From Streptomyces sp. SCSIO 30461 (GTDB lineage Bacteria; Actinomycetota; Actinomycetes; Streptomycetales; Streptomycetaceae), in the NCBI RefSeq assembly GCF_037023745.1, contig NZ_CP146101.1, positions 7,983,499-8,047,498 on the forward strand: DNA of 64,000 bases, written 5' to 3'. How positions within the stretch are numbered: the stretch's first letter is position 1; each line of letters starts with the position of its first letter. Positions 46,274-54,739 of this stretch are shown in pieces. The position numbers and the translations under genes are program-made. The notes beneath the pieces are model-generated. The model searched no databases. It was not told the DNA's origin and was given only the letters and a program-made list of their open reading frames with translations.

Positions 46274-47524
46274 TCAGGCGGCGAGTAGCCCCAGTTTCAC
46301 TGCCAGGTCAGACGCCCGGCGGCGCCGTGCGGGGCTCTTCGCCTGCGTCTCCTCCAGCACGATGCGCTTCGCGTACCCGTTGTACTTGATGGTCTCCGGG
46401 GCCGCCTCATGCGCCTGCGCGAGCGTCGCCAGCGCCACGTCCGGCTGCCCGTCCAGCTGATAACCGCGCGCCTCTTCGATCCGGTGCCGGGCACGGCGCG
46501 GCCGGGACGGGATAGTCGACGCGTCCGCCCGCGCAGCCTGTCGCACCGACTCCCCACCCGCATGCAGTTCCACAGCCACCGTCACCGCGTGGGCGCCGAT
46601 GATGGCCCGTGAGAAGCTCGTGATCGGGTGGTAGTAGTCCACGGGCAACCGTCCGGCCATATCCCCGGCGGTGTCCCAGTAACGCCACGCCGCCCCTGTG
46701 TCTCCTCGGCGGGCGGCCGTGTACCCGGCCTCGAAGGTGAGCGCGCCGGCAACGGCGAGGACATCGTCGCTCGCTTCGGGCAGTAGCGGCTCAAGATACG
46801 CAAGGGTCTCCAGGTTGACGGCGTCGGCAGCGTCGAAGCGCGCAGGCCCAGAGTCACGGTGAGCCTGCGTCACCAGCCACGCGGCCACGCCGATGGCATG
46901 CGGGTCCTCGGACTCCTGCGCGGCGACCATGCCCCGCTCGGCGACGCGCCACAGCAGCGCCGCGTCCGGTTGGTAGGCCACGAAGAACTGCGACAGCGAG
47001 TACACCTCGGCGAGCGCGGACTGCGAAGCACGGCGGTCGCCCGCACTGTCAGCCTGCCGTACGGCGAGCTGCGCGTCCCGGATCAGATCAGGCAGCAGCG
47101 CGCCGACCACTTCCCTGTGGTTCGGCGCGGAGTGCCGGGCCGCCCATGCTCGGGCCAGACGCGCCTGGAGGTGCTCCGCCGACGGAGCCTCCCGCACCCC
47201 GGTCAGAGGGAATGTGTTCACAGCGTCCTGGACAGCGGCGAGCCGCGGGTGTCCAGGGCCGGTGAAGAGGCTGACGTGCGCGGACTGGTCCCCCGTGAGG
47301 TCGGCAAGGTCCCGGACACGCAGGATCTCGGCCATCCGCAACACGACCTCAAGGCGCGGAACTTTCAGTCGGCCTTCCTCGATTGCGCGGACCCACGATG
47401 CCGACTTGCCCATGAGCCCGCCGAAAGCCTCGCGGGTCATGCCGCGTCGGGACCGAAGGATCTTGGCCCTTTGCCCGAAGCGAATCGGGTCGGCGTACGG
47501 GTCCGGGGTAGCGTCGGGTGACAC
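46274..47524 (-). CDS. XRE-family transcriptional regulator with TPR-like C-terminal region
   Basis: 416 aa. N-terminal helix-turn-helix: FGQRAKILRSRRGMTREAFGGLMGKSASWVRAIEEGR (about residues 16-52). The long C-terminal region is Ala-rich and helical in TPR-like fashion, as in actinobacterial XRE regulators that pair with small effector genes. GTG start at 47524. A direct repeat CTTGTCA at 47546 and 47575 lies upstream and may be its own binding site. Confidence 0.85.
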   Translation of the reverse strand: MSPDATPDPYADPIRFGQRAKILRSRRGMTREAFGGLMGKSASWVRAIEEGRLKVPRLEVVLRMAEILRVRDLADLTGDQSAHVSLFTGPGHPRLAAVQDAVNTFPLTGVREAPSAEHLQARLARAWAARHSAPNHREVVGALLPDLIRDAQLAVRQADSAGDRRASQSALAEVYSLSQFFVAYQPDAALLWRVAERGMVAAQESEDPHAIGVAAWLVTQAHRDSGPARFDAADAVNLETLAYLEPLLPEASDDVLAVAGALTFEAGYTAARRGDTGAAWRYWDTAGDMAGRLPVDYYHPITSFSRAIIGAHAVTVAVELHAGGESVRQAARADASTIPSRPRRARHRIEEARGYQLDGQPDVALATLAQAHEAAPETIKYNGYAKRIVLEETQAKSPARRRRASDLAVKLGLLAA

Positions 47525-47694
47525 GGCCTTGCCCCTTCCTTGCAGCTTGTCACTGACAGGGTATGGGCGAGGCCCTTGTCATGTGAGTGGGTTCACCATC
47601 CTCACGGGCATGACGGAATGGCCCTCCGACCGAAGGCCAGGTGCGTGACCAGCTTGCCCGGGATGCGCGCTAGTCTGCGGACCGAGGGGGCGCG

Positions 47695-47901
47695 ATGACG
47701 AAAAAGCCCGACGGATGGAATGACCCGCGATGGCGTCTGCTCCTTGTCGTTCCGTTGTTGATCTATGTGGTCGTGGAAGACGACGCGATCATTCGCGGGC
47801 TTCTGGCTTCGGCGCTCGCACTCGGAGCCTTCCAGTACGGGTGGGAGATGGCGAAGCGGGCCCAAGCCAAGGCTGCCGAGATCTCTGACAGCGACGTCTG
47901 A
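47695..47901 (+). CDS. Small membrane protein
   Basis: 68 aa: a charged start MTKKPDGWNDPRWR, then hydrophobic LLLVVPLLIYVVVEDDAIIRGLLASALALGAFQYG and an Ala/Lys-rich end. GAGGGGG just upstream of the ATG. No known family. Divergent from the XRE regulator, about 170 bp away. Confidence 0.6.
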   Translation: MTKKPDGWNDPRWRLLLVVPLLIYVVVEDDAIIRGLLASALALGAFQYGWEMAKRAQAKAAEISDSDV

Positions 47902-48160
47902 CACCAACAACAGCACACAGACGGACTACCGATCGACAAACGGCACACTCGCGGAGAGCGCAGTACCCGCCGACGCCAACAAGGATTCCCGACCGACCTG
48001 TTCTCTGAAGGCTTTCGTGTTGGTCGAATCCGCCCGGTGAGCCCAGCAGCACGATGACGGCCTGCACAACCCACCGGGGTCGCACGGCCGTCTTCACGCC
48101 GGGCCCGTCCCTGCCGAAGGCGCCCGGATCCGGGCGAGGGGGCATCGGCGCGGTGCGGGC

Positions 48161-48541
48161 TCAGTCCTCGTGCGTGTAGAAGAAGTAGAACGTGACGATG
48201 AGCGTGCCGACCGCCAGCGCCAGGGACAGCACCGTCACGGTGAGGACGCTGCGCCCGCTCAGGCTGTACAGATAGCCGACCGAGATCCCCACGAGTGCCG
48301 CGTACGCAGCCGCGCGGAGCTCGCGCGGCAGGGCGGACTGGTAGCGGCCCAGCAGGAAGCACAGTGCGGCGAACACCGCGCCCGAGACGAAGCCGATCAC
48401 CAGCTGGCCGCCGACGGACTCACCCGCCTCGCGCGCCATGAAGGACGTGTAGAAGCCGTAGGCGACGCCGAGAGTGAGAGGCAGCGCCCATCCGAGAGTG
48501 CTGTGGTGGTGCCGCGCCGGCACCGCTGCGTGTGCGGCCAT
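48161..48541 (-). CDS. Hypothetical membrane protein
   Basis: 126 aa from the ATG at 48541 (GGAAGGAG upstream). A His-containing N-terminus, then four membrane helices: WALPLTLGVAYGFYTSFM, LVIGFVSGAVFAALCFLLG, ELRAAAYAALVGISVGYLY and SVLTVTVLSLALAVGTLIVTFYFFYTHED. Unknown function; divergent from the DUF7144 gene. Confidence 0.82.
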   Translation of the reverse strand: MAAHAAVPARHHHSTLGWALPLTLGVAYGFYTSFMAREAGESVGGQLVIGFVSGAVFAALCFLLGRYQSALPRELRAAAYAALVGISVGYLYSLSGRSVLTVTVLSLALAVGTLIVTFYFFYTHED

Positions 48542-48727
48542 GGCCGAACTCCTTCCGCTCCCCGGTCCCGCCCCCGGTCTCTTGTTCGATTCCCGCCGTA
48601 TCCCCTTGTCCCCACTACCGTCTGCCCGCACGACCGGAGCGGCAAGTGGAACAGCGCATCCCCCGAATGGCTCAACCTGAATGCCCCGCATGTCGCAGAT
48701 ATACCCCTTTCGCCGCATGCTGGCGCC

Positions 48728-49177
48728 ATGAGCCAGAACACTGCACCCCAGAACGAGACCTCCCCCCGGAACCCCAGGCCGGGCACCACCAAGGAAGCCT
48801 GGTCAGGCGGCGGCACACTGTTCGCCGGCGTGCTGCTCTCGGTGCTCGGCATCATCGGCATCATCGAGGGCATCGCCGCGATAGCCGAGGACACCGTCTA
48901 CGCCCGCGTCGGCGGCTACATCTACTCCTTCAACCTCACGGGCTGGGGCTGGATCCATCTGATCCTCGGAATCATCCTCGCCGTGACGGGCTGGGGAATC
49001 CTCAAGAACGCCGAGTGGGCCAAGGTCACCGGCATCGCTCTGGCGTCGCTGAACATCATCGCGCAGTTCCTGTTCCTGCCGTACCAGCCGGTCTGGGCGA
49101 TCGTCTCCATGGCCATCTCGGTCTTCGTGATCTGGGCGCTGGCACACGAAAGGTCGCACACGACGGCAACCACCTGA
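48728..49177 (+). CDS. DUF7144 family membrane protein
   Basis: 149 aa. Pro/Asn-rich N-terminus, then four helices: TLFAGVLLSVLGIIGIIEGIAAI, GWGWIHLILGIILAVTGWGIL, WAKVTGIALASLNIIAQFLF and VWAIVSMAISVFVIWAL. This layout and the WGWIHLILG motif match the actinobacterial DUF7144 membrane family as I recall it. Role unknown. Confidence 0.82.
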   Translation: MSQNTAPQNETSPRNPRPGTTKEAWSGGGTLFAGVLLSVLGIIGIIEGIAAIAEDTVYARVGGYIYSFNLTGWGWIHLILGIILAVTGWGILKNAEWAKVTGIALASLNIIAQFLFLPYQPVWAIVSMAISVFVIWALAHERSHTTATT

Positions 49178-49243
49178 CCCCGCTGCCGTGAACACCACAC
49201 CCGCCCCGGTCGTACCCCCGTACGGCCGGGGCGGGCGCGTGCC

Positions 49244-50071
49244 CTATGCCCGATCCGACAGCAGATCGAACTCCTGTGCGTCACGGGACGAGAAGATACG
49301 GATCTGCCGCGGATGCGCCCTGCGCAACGCGATCAGCCGATCCATCTGGTCGAGCCTCAGCCGATGGTCGTCCGCCATCATCCGCTGATGCAGAGCCAGC
49401 GGGCGCGGGCAGCGCCGGCGCCTGAGGTCGATCTCGCCGTGGAAGGCGTAAGCATCGCCCGCGTGCAGCAGCCAGCGGTTCTGCTGCTGGACCGCCACGG
49501 CGCAGTGGCCGCGGGTGTGGCCGGGCAGCGGCACCAGCAGGATGTCCGGGGCACGCATCACCCTGGACGCGGGGAAGCCGAACCACATCGAGTCGGCGGT
49601 GTCGTGGATGACCCAGTCGACGCCATGGGCCCACTGGTCCGGAACGTACCGCCCGGCCTCAAGCCTGGTGTCGCGGCGCATCGCCGAGCGGTACTCGTCG
49701 GCCATGACGTGCACCCTGGCGTGCGGGAAGTCGGCGAGCCCCCCGGCGTGGTCCGGATCGAGGTGGGTCAGCACGATGTCCTGGACGTCGTACGGGTCGT
49801 AGCCGAGCGCCCGCACCTGGTGGACCGCCGTGCGCGACAGGTCGAGCTCGGGACGCATCGTGTGGCGGAACAGCCCGCCGAGCCGCCGTGGGTCCGACAC
49901 CTCGGCCGCGCCGAGGCCGGTGTCGACCAGCACCAGACCGCTGCCGGTGGCTATCAGCAGGCAGTGCGAGACGAGGGGGATGCCGCCGATGGGGCGCATG
50001 GGTCCGCAGTCGAGATGGTGCACGGTCAGGGACGAGCGCCGCTGCCGAAGGGTGGTGGTGCTCACGGACAT
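49244..50071 (-). CDS. Metallo-beta-lactamase-fold hydrolase (lactonase-like)
   Basis: 275 aa. The di-zinc motif is THLDPDHAGG (H103, D105, D107, H108), with HVMADEYR, PLPGHTRGHCAV and HAGDAYAFHGE supplying the other ligands. The overall layout resembles AttM/AhlD-type N-acyl-homoserine lactonases, though related enzymes hydrolyse other esters. AGGAG before the ATG. Divergent from a TetR gene with a strong inverted repeat between them, so its expression is probably controlled by that repressor. Confidence 0.87.
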   Translation of the reverse strand: MSVSTTTLRQRRSSLTVHHLDCGPMRPIGGIPLVSHCLLIATGSGLVLVDTGLGAAEVSDPRRLGGLFRHTMRPELDLSRTAVHQVRALGYDPYDVQDIVLTHLDPDHAGGLADFPHARVHVMADEYRSAMRRDTRLEAGRYVPDQWAHGVDWVIHDTADSMWFGFPASRVMRAPDILLVPLPGHTRGHCAVAVQQQNRWLLHAGDAYAFHGEIDLRRRRCPRPLALHQRMMADDHRLRLDQMDRLIALRRAHPRQIRIFSSRDAQEFDLLSDRA

Positions 50072-50197
50072 ATGGGTCTCCTGCGGCCAGGGGGAGACCC
50101 GGCGAGGGGCCGGGCTGGGAGAAAACGGCGGGGAGGCGACGGCGGGAAGGGAGGATGGTGACCGTACGGATACGACGTGCGGGTGAACCGCTACGGC

Positions 50198-50247
50198 GGC
50201 TTACACCGTAAGTACGTGACAGGAGCGAAGCACCTACGCTGTAAGCC
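50198..50247. promoter_or_regulatory. Operator candidate between metallo-hydrolase and TetR genes
   Basis: GGCTTACACCGTA and TACGCTGTAAGCC are 13-bp inverted arms (12 of 13 matching) separated by 24 bases. The left arm also contains the small dyad CTTAC-ACC-GTAAG. Placement in the divergent gap, nearer the TetR gene, fits autoregulation plus control of the hydrolase. Confidence 0.72.
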
Positions 50248-50282
50248 GTCAAGCGTTACCGCGCGTAGCCACCCGAAAGAGA

Positions 50283-51005
50283 GTGACCGCCATGGCGCAG
50301 GAACCTCGACGTGAACTCCCGCCCCACCGAGAACCGTTGACACGGGAGAGAATCGTCGCGGCCGCGCTGGTGATCATCGACGAGGAGGGCGTGGACGGTC
50401 TGTCCATGCGGCGCATCGCGGCCAGGCTCGGGGTACAGGCGATGTCGCTCTACAACCATGTGCAGGGCAAGGCCGACATCCTCGACGGCGTCACCGAATA
50501 CATCACGGACCGGATGCGTATGCCGACCCGGATGAGCGGCGGCTGGGAGGAGGGCGTGCGCACCCTCTCGCACGCGTTCCGCAAGGCGGCGATGCGCCAC
50601 CCGCGCGCCGGCGAGCTGGCCCTGACCCGCCAGCTCTCCACCCCTACCGCGCTGGCACCGGTCGACACCATGCTCGCGATGCTGCTCGACCACGGCTTCG
50701 ACGAGGGCACCGCCGTGCATGTACTGCGGCTGTTCGTCTCGTTCCAGGTCGGCTCACTGCTGCGGGAGATCCATACGGCGCCCCCCGCCCAGAGCCCCGG
50801 CCAGGACCGCGACCTCGCCGAGGTCGAGCGAGCAAGGACCGCCTACTTCGCGGAGGCCGGGTTCCCCGCGGTCGCCAAGGTCGCGCCGATCCTCGCGGTC
50901 AACGACCACGACGCGGAGTTCGCGTTCGGAGTCGAACTACTGATCGACGCCCTGCGGAGGCTGGCACCCGCCCAGGGCACGGCGGGCGCGCACACCTCCC
51001 GGTAG
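50283..51005 (+). CDS. TetR-family transcriptional regulator
   Basis: 240 aa. N-terminal helix-turn-helix: LTRERIVAAALVIIDEEGVDGLSMRRIAARLGVQAMSLYNHVQGKADIL. The C-terminal ligand domain is of the TetR_C (VbsR/ tetracyclin-repressor-like) kind. Starts GTG 50283 or ATG 50292. It should repress the divergent hydrolase and itself through the inverted repeat at 50198. Confidence 0.92.
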   Translation: MTAMAQEPRRELPPHREPLTRERIVAAALVIIDEEGVDGLSMRRIAARLGVQAMSLYNHVQGKADILDGVTEYITDRMRMPTRMSGGWEEGVRTLSHAFRKAAMRHPRAGELALTRQLSTPTALAPVDTMLAMLLDHGFDEGTAVHVLRLFVSFQVGSLLREIHTAPPAQSPGQDRDLAEVERARTAYFAEAGFPAVAKVAPILAVNDHDAEFAFGVELLIDALRRLAPAQGTAGAHTSR

Positions 51006-51484
51006 GGCTCCGCAGACTGCGGTACGCGGTTACGCCAGGGCACCGTTCGCCTGCGGGGCGGACAGTGCCGGTCCAGGCGACGAGGTGCCGGCGGATCATG
51101 CCGGACAGGCCCTGGCCCACTCCGCCTCAACGGCGAAGTACCCCGCCCTCGGCGGGGATTCGACAGCGGCGGAGCGACAAGCCTGTCGTCCGCTCATGCG
51201 ATCACGCGGACGGCTCTGGGGACGTCGGCGTGCAGCCGAGCGGCCAGGGACGTCGGGCCACGAGCTGTCGTCGGCGTCGGCACCCGCCGTACGACCGCAG
51301 CAAGCCGATCGAAACGGGCGACGAGGCGACGGCCGCGGGCAACGGCTGCAGGACCGCCACCCGCTCCTAGGGCGTGGTCAGGCAGTCCTGGCGGTGCTTT
51401 GCCAGCCGGCCTCACAGAGCCCTGCCAGGTCCGCGCCAATGCGCCAAGTGGCCGAATGCACGGCACCGGCGCACTCTGGGCCGT
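51006..51484. other. 479-bp region with no recognisable gene
   Basis: Frames exist on both strands but lack ribosome sites and gene-like composition. I see no long repeat, tRNA or IS remnant. It separates the TetR gene from a lipoprotein gene and should hold the latter's promoter. Confidence 0.5.
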
Positions 51485-51964
51485 ATGAGAACGTCTCGTG
51501 GCACTCGTGACCCCCAAGACACCCGTAGCCCCCGCAACGCACTCATCCGCAACGCACTCGTCGCCGCCGCCCTCATCGCCGGCGTGCTCACCGGCTGCTC
51601 GTCAGACAACGGTGAGACCCCCGCGTCAGCGGCATCCAAGGCGAGCGACCTCATCGCGTCCGCCACCGCCAAGCTGTCCGACATCCAGGGCGGCTTCGAC
51701 GTCACGGGCGATGTGAAGGCCGGCAGCACCAAGAACGAGGGCGGCCGGGCCGTCGCCGAGATCACCGCGACCAACAGCTCCAGCAGTACCGCGGACTTCA
51801 CGGTCCAGGTGAACTTCAGGGACTCCGACGGCAATCTGCTCGACGCCGTGGTCGTGAACATCGACGATGTCCCGGCAGGCGGCACCAAGTCGGCCGACGC
51901 GCGCAGCAACCGCGATCTGTCGGGCACCCCGGTGGCCGAGATCGCCCGCGCCGTGCGGCACTGA
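51485..51964 (+). CDS. Putative lipoprotein with FxLYD-like domain
   Basis: 159 aa. Arg-rich N-terminus, hydrophobic core LVAAALIAGVLTGC with the lipobox Cys at residue 38, then a Ser/Ala linker and a beta-rich domain (VAEITATNSSSSTADFTVQVNFRDSDGNLLDAVVVNIDDVPAGGTK) resembling FxLYD/DUF3426-type Ig-like folds. Should be anchored outside the membrane. Upstream ribosome site weak. Confidence 0.78.
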   Translation: MRTSRGTRDPQDTRSPRNALIRNALVAAALIAGVLTGCSSDNGETPASAASKASDLIASATAKLSDIQGGFDVTGDVKAGSTKNEGGRAVAEITATNSSSSTADFTVQVNFRDSDGNLLDAVVVNIDDVPAGGTKSADARSNRDLSGTPVAEIARAVRH

Positions 51965-52009
51965 CGCCGGATCCCAGGCCCAGGCCCGCAACACCACGGC
52001 AGCTGACCG

Positions 52010-54004
52010 ATGGTGGCGCCCCACAAGCGACCGAGCCCGCGTCCGACCCCACGGCGGCTGGCCCCGCCCCCTTGGCTGGTGCGCAGCCTGCGACCGCAGC
52101 CCACGCCCATCCCCTGGGCCGCCGTGGGGCGCGCCTCCATCGGGATGTCCGCCCCGCTCGCGATCGGTTTCGCCACCGGGCAGGTGGCGTACGGGGCGCT
52201 GGTGGCGATGGGCGCGCTGTCCGGGGTGATCGGCGACACCGCCGACGCGTACCGGATGCGGGTGTTCAACATCGCCGTGCCGCAGGTGTTCGGCGCGGTC
52301 GGCGTCACCGTCGGCACCCTGGTGTACGGCCGGGGCTGGCTCGCGGTCGGCGTGCTCACCCTGGTCGCGTTGGTGTCCGGGATGGTCTCCTCGATCGGCG
52401 CGGTCGCCTCCGTATCCGGACTGCTGCTCCTGCTCGACGCCGTGATCGGCGCCGGGCTCCCGCTGCCCAGCCCGTGGTGGACGGCGCCGCTGCTGCTGAG
52501 CGTCGGCGGTCTGTTCGTCCTCGCACTCGCCCTGCTCGGCTGGCCGCTGCGCGGCGGGGTGCCGGAGCGCGCCGCGGTGGCCGGTGCCTATCGCGCCGCG
52601 GCCGACCAGCTCGCCGCCTCGGGCGACCCCGCGGGCGACGACGCATACGACGCCCGGCGGCACGCGGTGACCAACGCGCTCAACACCTCGTACGACCTCG
52701 TGCTCGGCCGCCGTACGCGCGACCACGGGCACAATCCGTCGCTGGTGCGGCTGCTAGCCCAGCTCAACGCGCTGATCCCGGTGGTCGAAGCCGCCCCGGC
52801 GGCCCGTTTCGCGGGGCACCCGTTGCCCGCCGAGGTACCCGCCGCCGTACGCTCCCTCGCGGACGACGTCGAACGGGGCCGCCGGACCGGCGCCCTGCCC
52901 CTTGAACTGCCGCCTCCGCACACCCCGTCCGAGCGTGCCGTCGACGACGCCGTACGGCACGCGGCCGTGGTCGTGCACGAGGCCGACATCGATCCGTCCC
53001 GGGCCGAGCAGCACCTCGGGAACCTCGACCGGCTGGGCCGTCCCGCCGCCCTCGGGGTCCGGGCCAGGCGTGCCACCCGCTACATGCTGCTGTCGGATGC
53101 CTCCTGGCGCTACGGTCTGCGGCTCGCGCTCTGCATCGGCCTGGCCCAGGCCCTGGTCTCCCTGGTGGCGCTGGACCGCTCGTACTGGGTGGCGCTCACC
53201 GTCACCTTCGTCCTCAAACCGGACTTCGGCTCGGTCTTCTCGCGCGCGGTGCTGCGCGCGGTGGGCACCGCGGCAGGCCTCGTGGTCGCGACGCTGGTGC
53301 TCGCCGAGGTACCTCGCGGCTGGGCGTATGTGCCGGTGATGATGGTGCTGGCCGCGCTGATCCCCGCGTTCACGGTCAAGGGCTACGCCTTCCAGACCGC
53401 GGCGATCACCCCCGCCATCCTGCTGGTGTCCGACCTGCTCAACCACGAAGGCACCCGTCTGCTGGTGCCCCGCCTGGTGGACAGCCTGATCGGCTGCGCG
53501 ATAGCGCTGCTGGCGGGATACCTGCTGTGGCCGGAGAGCTGGCACACCCGGGTCGGCGACCGGCTCGCGGACGCGGTCGACCAAGCGGCGCACTATGTGG
53601 AGCAGTCGTTCGCGCCCGCAGCCGATCCGGGCGCGCAGGAACGCTCACGGCGCTGCCTGTACCGCGATCTGTCGGATGTCCGCTGCGAGTTCCAACGCGC
53701 CCTCACCGAACCCCCGCCGACCGGCACCCGCGCCGCCGCCTGGTGGCCGCTTGCGGTCGCCGTGGAGCGGGTCGCCGACGCGACGACGGCCGCCAGGGTA
53801 CGGGTGCGCCACGGCGCCACGGCCCCGGCGCCCGACGAGGTCACGCCCATCGTGCACGAGCTGCGGGAACTGGCGGCGGGCCTGCGGGCCAGCGACGAAC
53901 TGCACGAGGTCAGGGCCAATCTGCGCGGCTGCGAGCAGAGCGTGCTCTCGCCGCTCAGGCACGAGGTGACGGCGGCCCGCGCCATCACCTCGCCGCGGAC
54001 CTGA
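52010..54004 (+). CDS. FUSC family membrane protein (aromatic-acid exporter-like)
   Basis: 664 aa with two blocks of membrane helices: residues about 40-185 and about 355-505. The second block has RYGLRLALCIGLAQALVSLVALDRSYWVALTVTFVLKPDFGS, the conserved FUSC motif. Cytoplasmic helical domains follow each block. Relatives export aromatic carboxylic acids or small phenolics. ATG at 52010; 45 bp after the lipoprotein stop, so the two could share a transcript. Confidence 0.88.
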   Translation: MVAPHKRPSPRPTPRRLAPPPWLVRSLRPQPTPIPWAAVGRASIGMSAPLAIGFATGQVAYGALVAMGALSGVIGDTADAYRMRVFNIAVPQVFGAVGVTVGTLVYGRGWLAVGVLTLVALVSGMVSSIGAVASVSGLLLLLDAVIGAGLPLPSPWWTAPLLLSVGGLFVLALALLGWPLRGGVPERAAVAGAYRAAADQLAASGDPAGDDAYDARRHAVTNALNTSYDLVLGRRTRDHGHNPSLVRLLAQLNALIPVVEAAPAARFAGHPLPAEVPAAVRSLADDVERGRRTGALPLELPPPHTPSERAVDDAVRHAAVVVHEADIDPSRAEQHLGNLDRLGRPAALGVRARRATRYMLLSDASWRYGLRLALCIGLAQALVSLVALDRSYWVALTVTFVLKPDFGSVFSRAVLRAVGTAAGLVVATLVLAEVPRGWAYVPVMMVLAALIPAFTVKGYAFQTAAITPAILLVSDLLNHEGTRLLVPRLVDSLIGCAIALLAGYLLWPESWHTRVGDRLADAVDQAAHYVEQSFAPAADPGAQERSRRCLYRDLSDVRCEFQRALTEPPPTGTRAAAWWPLAVAVERVADATTAARVRVRHGATAPAPDEVTPIVHELRELAAGLRASDELHEVRANLRGCEQSVLSPLRHEVTAARAITSPRT

Positions 54005-54049
54005 TCCACCTGGGTGGGCATCAGTGGCCCTCCGTCGGGAGGTCGGTGG

Positions 54050-54065
54050 CCGCCCCGGAGGGCGG
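54050..54065 (+). terminator. Hairpin after FUSC gene
   Basis: CCGCCC/GGGCGG with a 4-base loop, 46 bp past the stop. A second, longer hairpin (CTGAT...ATCAG, 54001-54024) overlaps the stop codon. Confidence 0.5.
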
Positions 54066-54260
54066 ATGGCATCGCGGCACCGGACCCGTCGCGGCTCGGT
54101 CCAGACGATGGCGGCCAACCTGGTCGGCATGAACGCGCCGTCCCCGGTGTACCGGCATTCGCTCACCGCGTCGGCGCGCCCCATGGCCAGTGCGCTTCGA
54201 CGGCATGGCGGAGCCCGAGAACTCCTGGAACAGGCAACCCGTCTCAGTGTCTGACGGCAC

Positions 54261-54656
<396 letters not shown>

Positions 54657-54688
54657 GCGTCCGACTCTACGCCGTCGGAAGGCGTGGG

Positions 54689-54721
54689 CCAGGGGCCCGG
54701 CGGGAGCTGCCGGGCCCCTGG
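54689..54721 (-). terminator. Terminator after PhoX gene
   Basis: Perfect 13-bp stem CCAGGGGCCCGGC with its complement and a 7-base loop, 19 bp past the PhoX stop. Confidence 0.8.
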
Positions 54722-54739
54722 GTCCTTGGGGTGGTGGGG

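Noticed and set aside
51085..51510. 141-aa plus-strand frame before the lipoprotein gene
   Set aside because: No ribosome site and random high-GC composition; it overlaps the lipoprotein start in another frame.
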